From Clonostachys chloroleuca (lineage: Eukaryota; Ascomycota; Sordariomycetes; Hypocreales; Bionectriaceae): DNA of 64,000 nucleotides. Every line of letters starts with the position of its first letter. Within the stretch, counting starts at the first letter, position 1. Below, piece by piece: positions 61,993 to 64,000 of this stretch. Made by a program: the position numbers and the translations under genes. Below the pieces are notes generated by a model that had not been told where the DNA came from, made no database searches, and saw only the letters and a program-made list of their open reading frames with translations. The stretch lies in assembly GCA_037952775.1 (NCBI GenBank), contig JBANAY010000004.1, positions 10,292,001 to 10,356,000 of the forward strand, in the 5' to 3' direction.

Positions 61993-62046
61993 ATAGAAAA
62001 TTAGGAAAAGTAATCTAACTACTAGTTTAATCTAACTACTAGTAGA
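61993..62046 (-). repeat. Right terminal inverted repeat
   Basis: The reverse complement of the left terminal repeat. It ends GTAGATTATAT followed by TA. Confidence 0.85.
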
Positions 62047-62214
62047 TTATATTAACTTTTCTTATTTCTAAATATATATAATTTTAAATTTAATTAAAAT
62101 AAACTTTAATATATTCTAATCTAATCTAAATAATATTTTAATCTAAATATAATTAAAAAAAAAAGTTTAAATAATTAATTTTTAAAAACTATTTTTATTC
62201 TAATTATCTTAATA

Positions 62215-64000
62215 TAATATTTTTTTATTAGTTTTACTATAAATAAGAGTATATTCTAAGATTAAGTAATATATAATCTGATATATATTTTTTAAGAATA
62301 TAATTAGTAGTTTATATCTAAACCTTTAATATTATAAAATAAAATTAAAATATTATACTTTTAGTCTGGATATAGATATTAATTGTTAAATTAAGAGACT
62401 ATAGCTACTATAAGTTAGTGACCGTATTACTATAAGTTAGCGGTTATAACCACTAACCTCTAGCGGTTGTAACCACTAACTGTTAGCGATTGTAGCTACT
62501 AACTGTTAGCGATCGCTATCCCCTGTAACAGCTAGCTAATAGCGATTGAGACTGCTATCCGATAGTGACTATAATTACTAGCCAATAGCAGTTACAGCCA
62601 CTGTAGGTCAGTAGCTACAGGCCGCTATAACCGCTACGGCTTAGCAGGCTCCAGTTCCTCTTTAGGGCTAGGAGTATCAGCAGCGTTATTTATAGGTTAT
62701 TAGGCTATATTAGCCTAAATAAGGATCTAGAAAATTCAGGAAAAAATCTGAATAACTTCTAATAGCCTAACCTATACCCAAGCTACCCTATAACTAATCT
62801 ACCCTAGACTAGATCTTAGATCTTAGATATCTCCTTCAGCTTTAAAGATAAAATATCTAATATCTATACTTAACTAATTAGCTTAACTAGCTCTTTTAGA
62901 TAAAAGTAGATCTTAAAAAGATTATATATATCTATTTTATAGTTTAGTAGTTATAAGTTAATTTTTTAGATTTCCTATAGTAATAAATTTTATAGAAAAT
63001 TAAAAGTAGCCCGGGAAGCTACTATAGCAGGTTTTAGAGTAGTTTTTAGTTAGTAGGCCTATAAGAGAAATTAGTATATTTTTCTAGTTCCTCTTACTAA
63101 AATAAGATTCTTTTATACTATAAAATATACTATAAACTAACTTTCTAGTATAAAATTTAACTAAGTTATAGAGAAGTATTTACTATAAGTTAGAAGCTAA
63201 ATTTTCTGCTGCTACTAGTTATAGCGGTCTTAAGGCCTAATGCACCTTATAGGCCACTGTAATTTTAATATTAATCTTATAAAAACTCTAGTAATAGGAG
63301 GTATTTATATAGCTAGATATATAAATAACCTAGCTATAGTTATAGCTCCTAAGGGGGAAGCTTATTATTTAATAATAATAACTATATTTTCTTTCTAACT
63401 TAATACTTATTATAATTAATTAATTAATTATATCTTACTATTAATTATTTAATTAATTAATTACTAGATATCTTAAATAATTATAATATTTAATATAAAT
63501 ATTTTAATCTCTTAGAATCTAATTAATATTTCTAATAAGATCTTTAAAGTAATAATAATAATTATCTAAAGTAATCTAATATAGCTATTTACTAAATATA
63601 TTTATAATATATCCCTCTAATTAGTTAAGAGCTTATTTATAATAATAAAACTACTCTTAATATTATAGATCTAGTAGCTATATCTACTTAATCTATTACT
63701 TTATATAGTCTACTATTTATAACTATTACTATAAGAACTTATAGAGAATTAAAATAAGCTTAAGTAAATACTATATCTTAAAAGTAGCTACTCTTTTATA
63801 TAAGCTTACTATAGTCTAATATATAACTTATAGTTTTAATATATTATATACTATATTAAAATAATTAGAATAGAAATAGCTTTTAAAAATTAATTATTTA
63901 AATTTTATATTTTTTTTAATTATATATAGATTAGAATATTATTTATATTAAGCTAGAGTATATTAGAATTTATTTTAATTTAATCTAAAATTATATATAT
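62215..64000 (+). repeat. Dispersed repeat, copy 2, with an internal insertion
   Basis: It aligns with 10,887-11,776 and runs off the window. 62,215-62,364 is the R repeat. An 884-bp insertion interrupts it at 62,384. Confidence 0.8.
62376..63275. mobile_element. 884-bp insertion with 8-bp duplication (hAT-like MITE candidate)
   Basis: ATATTAAT at 62,376-62,383 is repeated at 63,268-63,275. The paralog near 11,045 has the site once (GATATTAATTTTATAAA), so the 884 bp between are an insertion. The left third (62,395-62,640) is GC-richer and made of imperfect copies of GCGGTTGTAACCACTAACTG, about 20-25 bp each. TACCCTATA words occur at 62,785-62,805. No transposase is visible. An 8-bp duplication fits hAT; the ends (TGTTAAATTA... 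and ...TAATTTTA) give at most a short, imperfect inverted repeat, so the class is provisional. Confidence 0.65.

Larger units (their letters stand above)
59843..62046 (-). mobile_element. Fot1/pogo-type DNA transposon, RIP-degraded
   Basis: Terminal inverted repeats of about 55 bp lie at 59,843-59,898 and 61,993-62,046. Each contains the unit AGTAGTTAGATTA twice, with TA at both outer edges, as expected for Tc1/mariner-like insertion. The minus strand, read through stops, gives a DDE transposase: FNKIRFLISQIN early, then YYLLILNSYKSYY (cf. LLIVDGHGSH), YISFYSFYLL-LLDISYFSLLKKIY (cf. PPHSTHRLQPLDVSLFSPL), and FTKENILGVFQEA near the end (cf. T..NI.SGF...G). The length (2.2 kb) fits the family. 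Asp/Gly/His of the central motif are mutated; it is dead. Confidence 0.85.
59342..64000. other. AT-rich RIP-degraded block 3
   Basis: It has the same signature as blocks 1 and 2 and continues past the end of the window. It contains a stretch with a long but unidentifiable plus-strand frame (59,345-59,840), a Fot1/pogo transposon, and the second copy of the dispersed repeat with an insertion. Confidence 0.9.

Noticed and set aside
62360..62660. GC-rich repeats as a gene or rRNA fragment
   Set aside because: They are short imperfect tandem units inside an exactly bounded insertion and show no coding or rRNA signature.

Overview
The window looks like a filamentous ascomycete genome, most likely Pezizomycotina. 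The genes carry short spliceosomal introns (50-103 bp, GT...CTAAC/CTAAT...AG) and belong to families typical of that group. The DNA has the bipartite layout produced by repeat-induced point mutation (RIP): three very AT-rich blocks (about 1-16,200; 23,950-50,730; 59,323-64,000) alternate sharply with two islands of ordinary composition (about 16,200-23,950 and 50,730-59,322).

The AT blocks are transposon graveyards. Reading through TAG/TAA stops gives recognisable protein motifs: a minus-strand Gypsy-like element between short LTRs (76-9,344); a plus-strand chromovirus (about 12,000-14,500); a minus-strand chromovirus with a partial tandem array of LTRs (41,598-50,480); a minus-strand Copia element (26,238-41,038) interrupted by a complete plus-strand chromodomain Gypsy element (30,841-38,013); and a minus-strand Fot1/pogo DNA transposon with about 55-bp terminal inverted repeats (59,843-62,046). 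Several insertions are exact: target-site duplications are present, and in two cases an uninterrupted copy of the target occurs elsewhere in the window. The order of events can therefore be read. In these blocks CpA/TpG is almost gone except inside CAG/CTG, and ATG has nearly vanished.

Island 1 holds an intron-containing multi-pass membrane protein (17,736-19,337), a truncated ankyrin-repeat fragment (20,337-20,723, minus) beside the C-terminal third of an allantoate-permease-type MFS transporter (about 20,770-21,529), and an apparently intact three-exon cell-surface protein with signal peptide, Cys-rich ectodomain, Ser/Thr-rich stalk and one membrane span (21,810-23,086, minus). Island 2 holds a secreted alpha/beta hydrolase (50,897-51,805, minus), a rhodopsin-like (PTH11/SAT4-type) membrane protein with a 53-T run in an intron (52,992-54,361), a P450 pseudogene whose heme-ligand Cys codon has become Tyr (55,603-57,128, minus), and a degenerate reading-frame region of unknown family (57,568-58,705, minus).

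I see no operon, biosynthetic cluster, RNA gene or CRISPR array. The unusual content is the transposon stratigraphy, the CAG-sparing mutation pattern, and the unexplained segments between pol and the 3' LTR of several elements. All protein identities come from reading motifs by eye; no database search was done.
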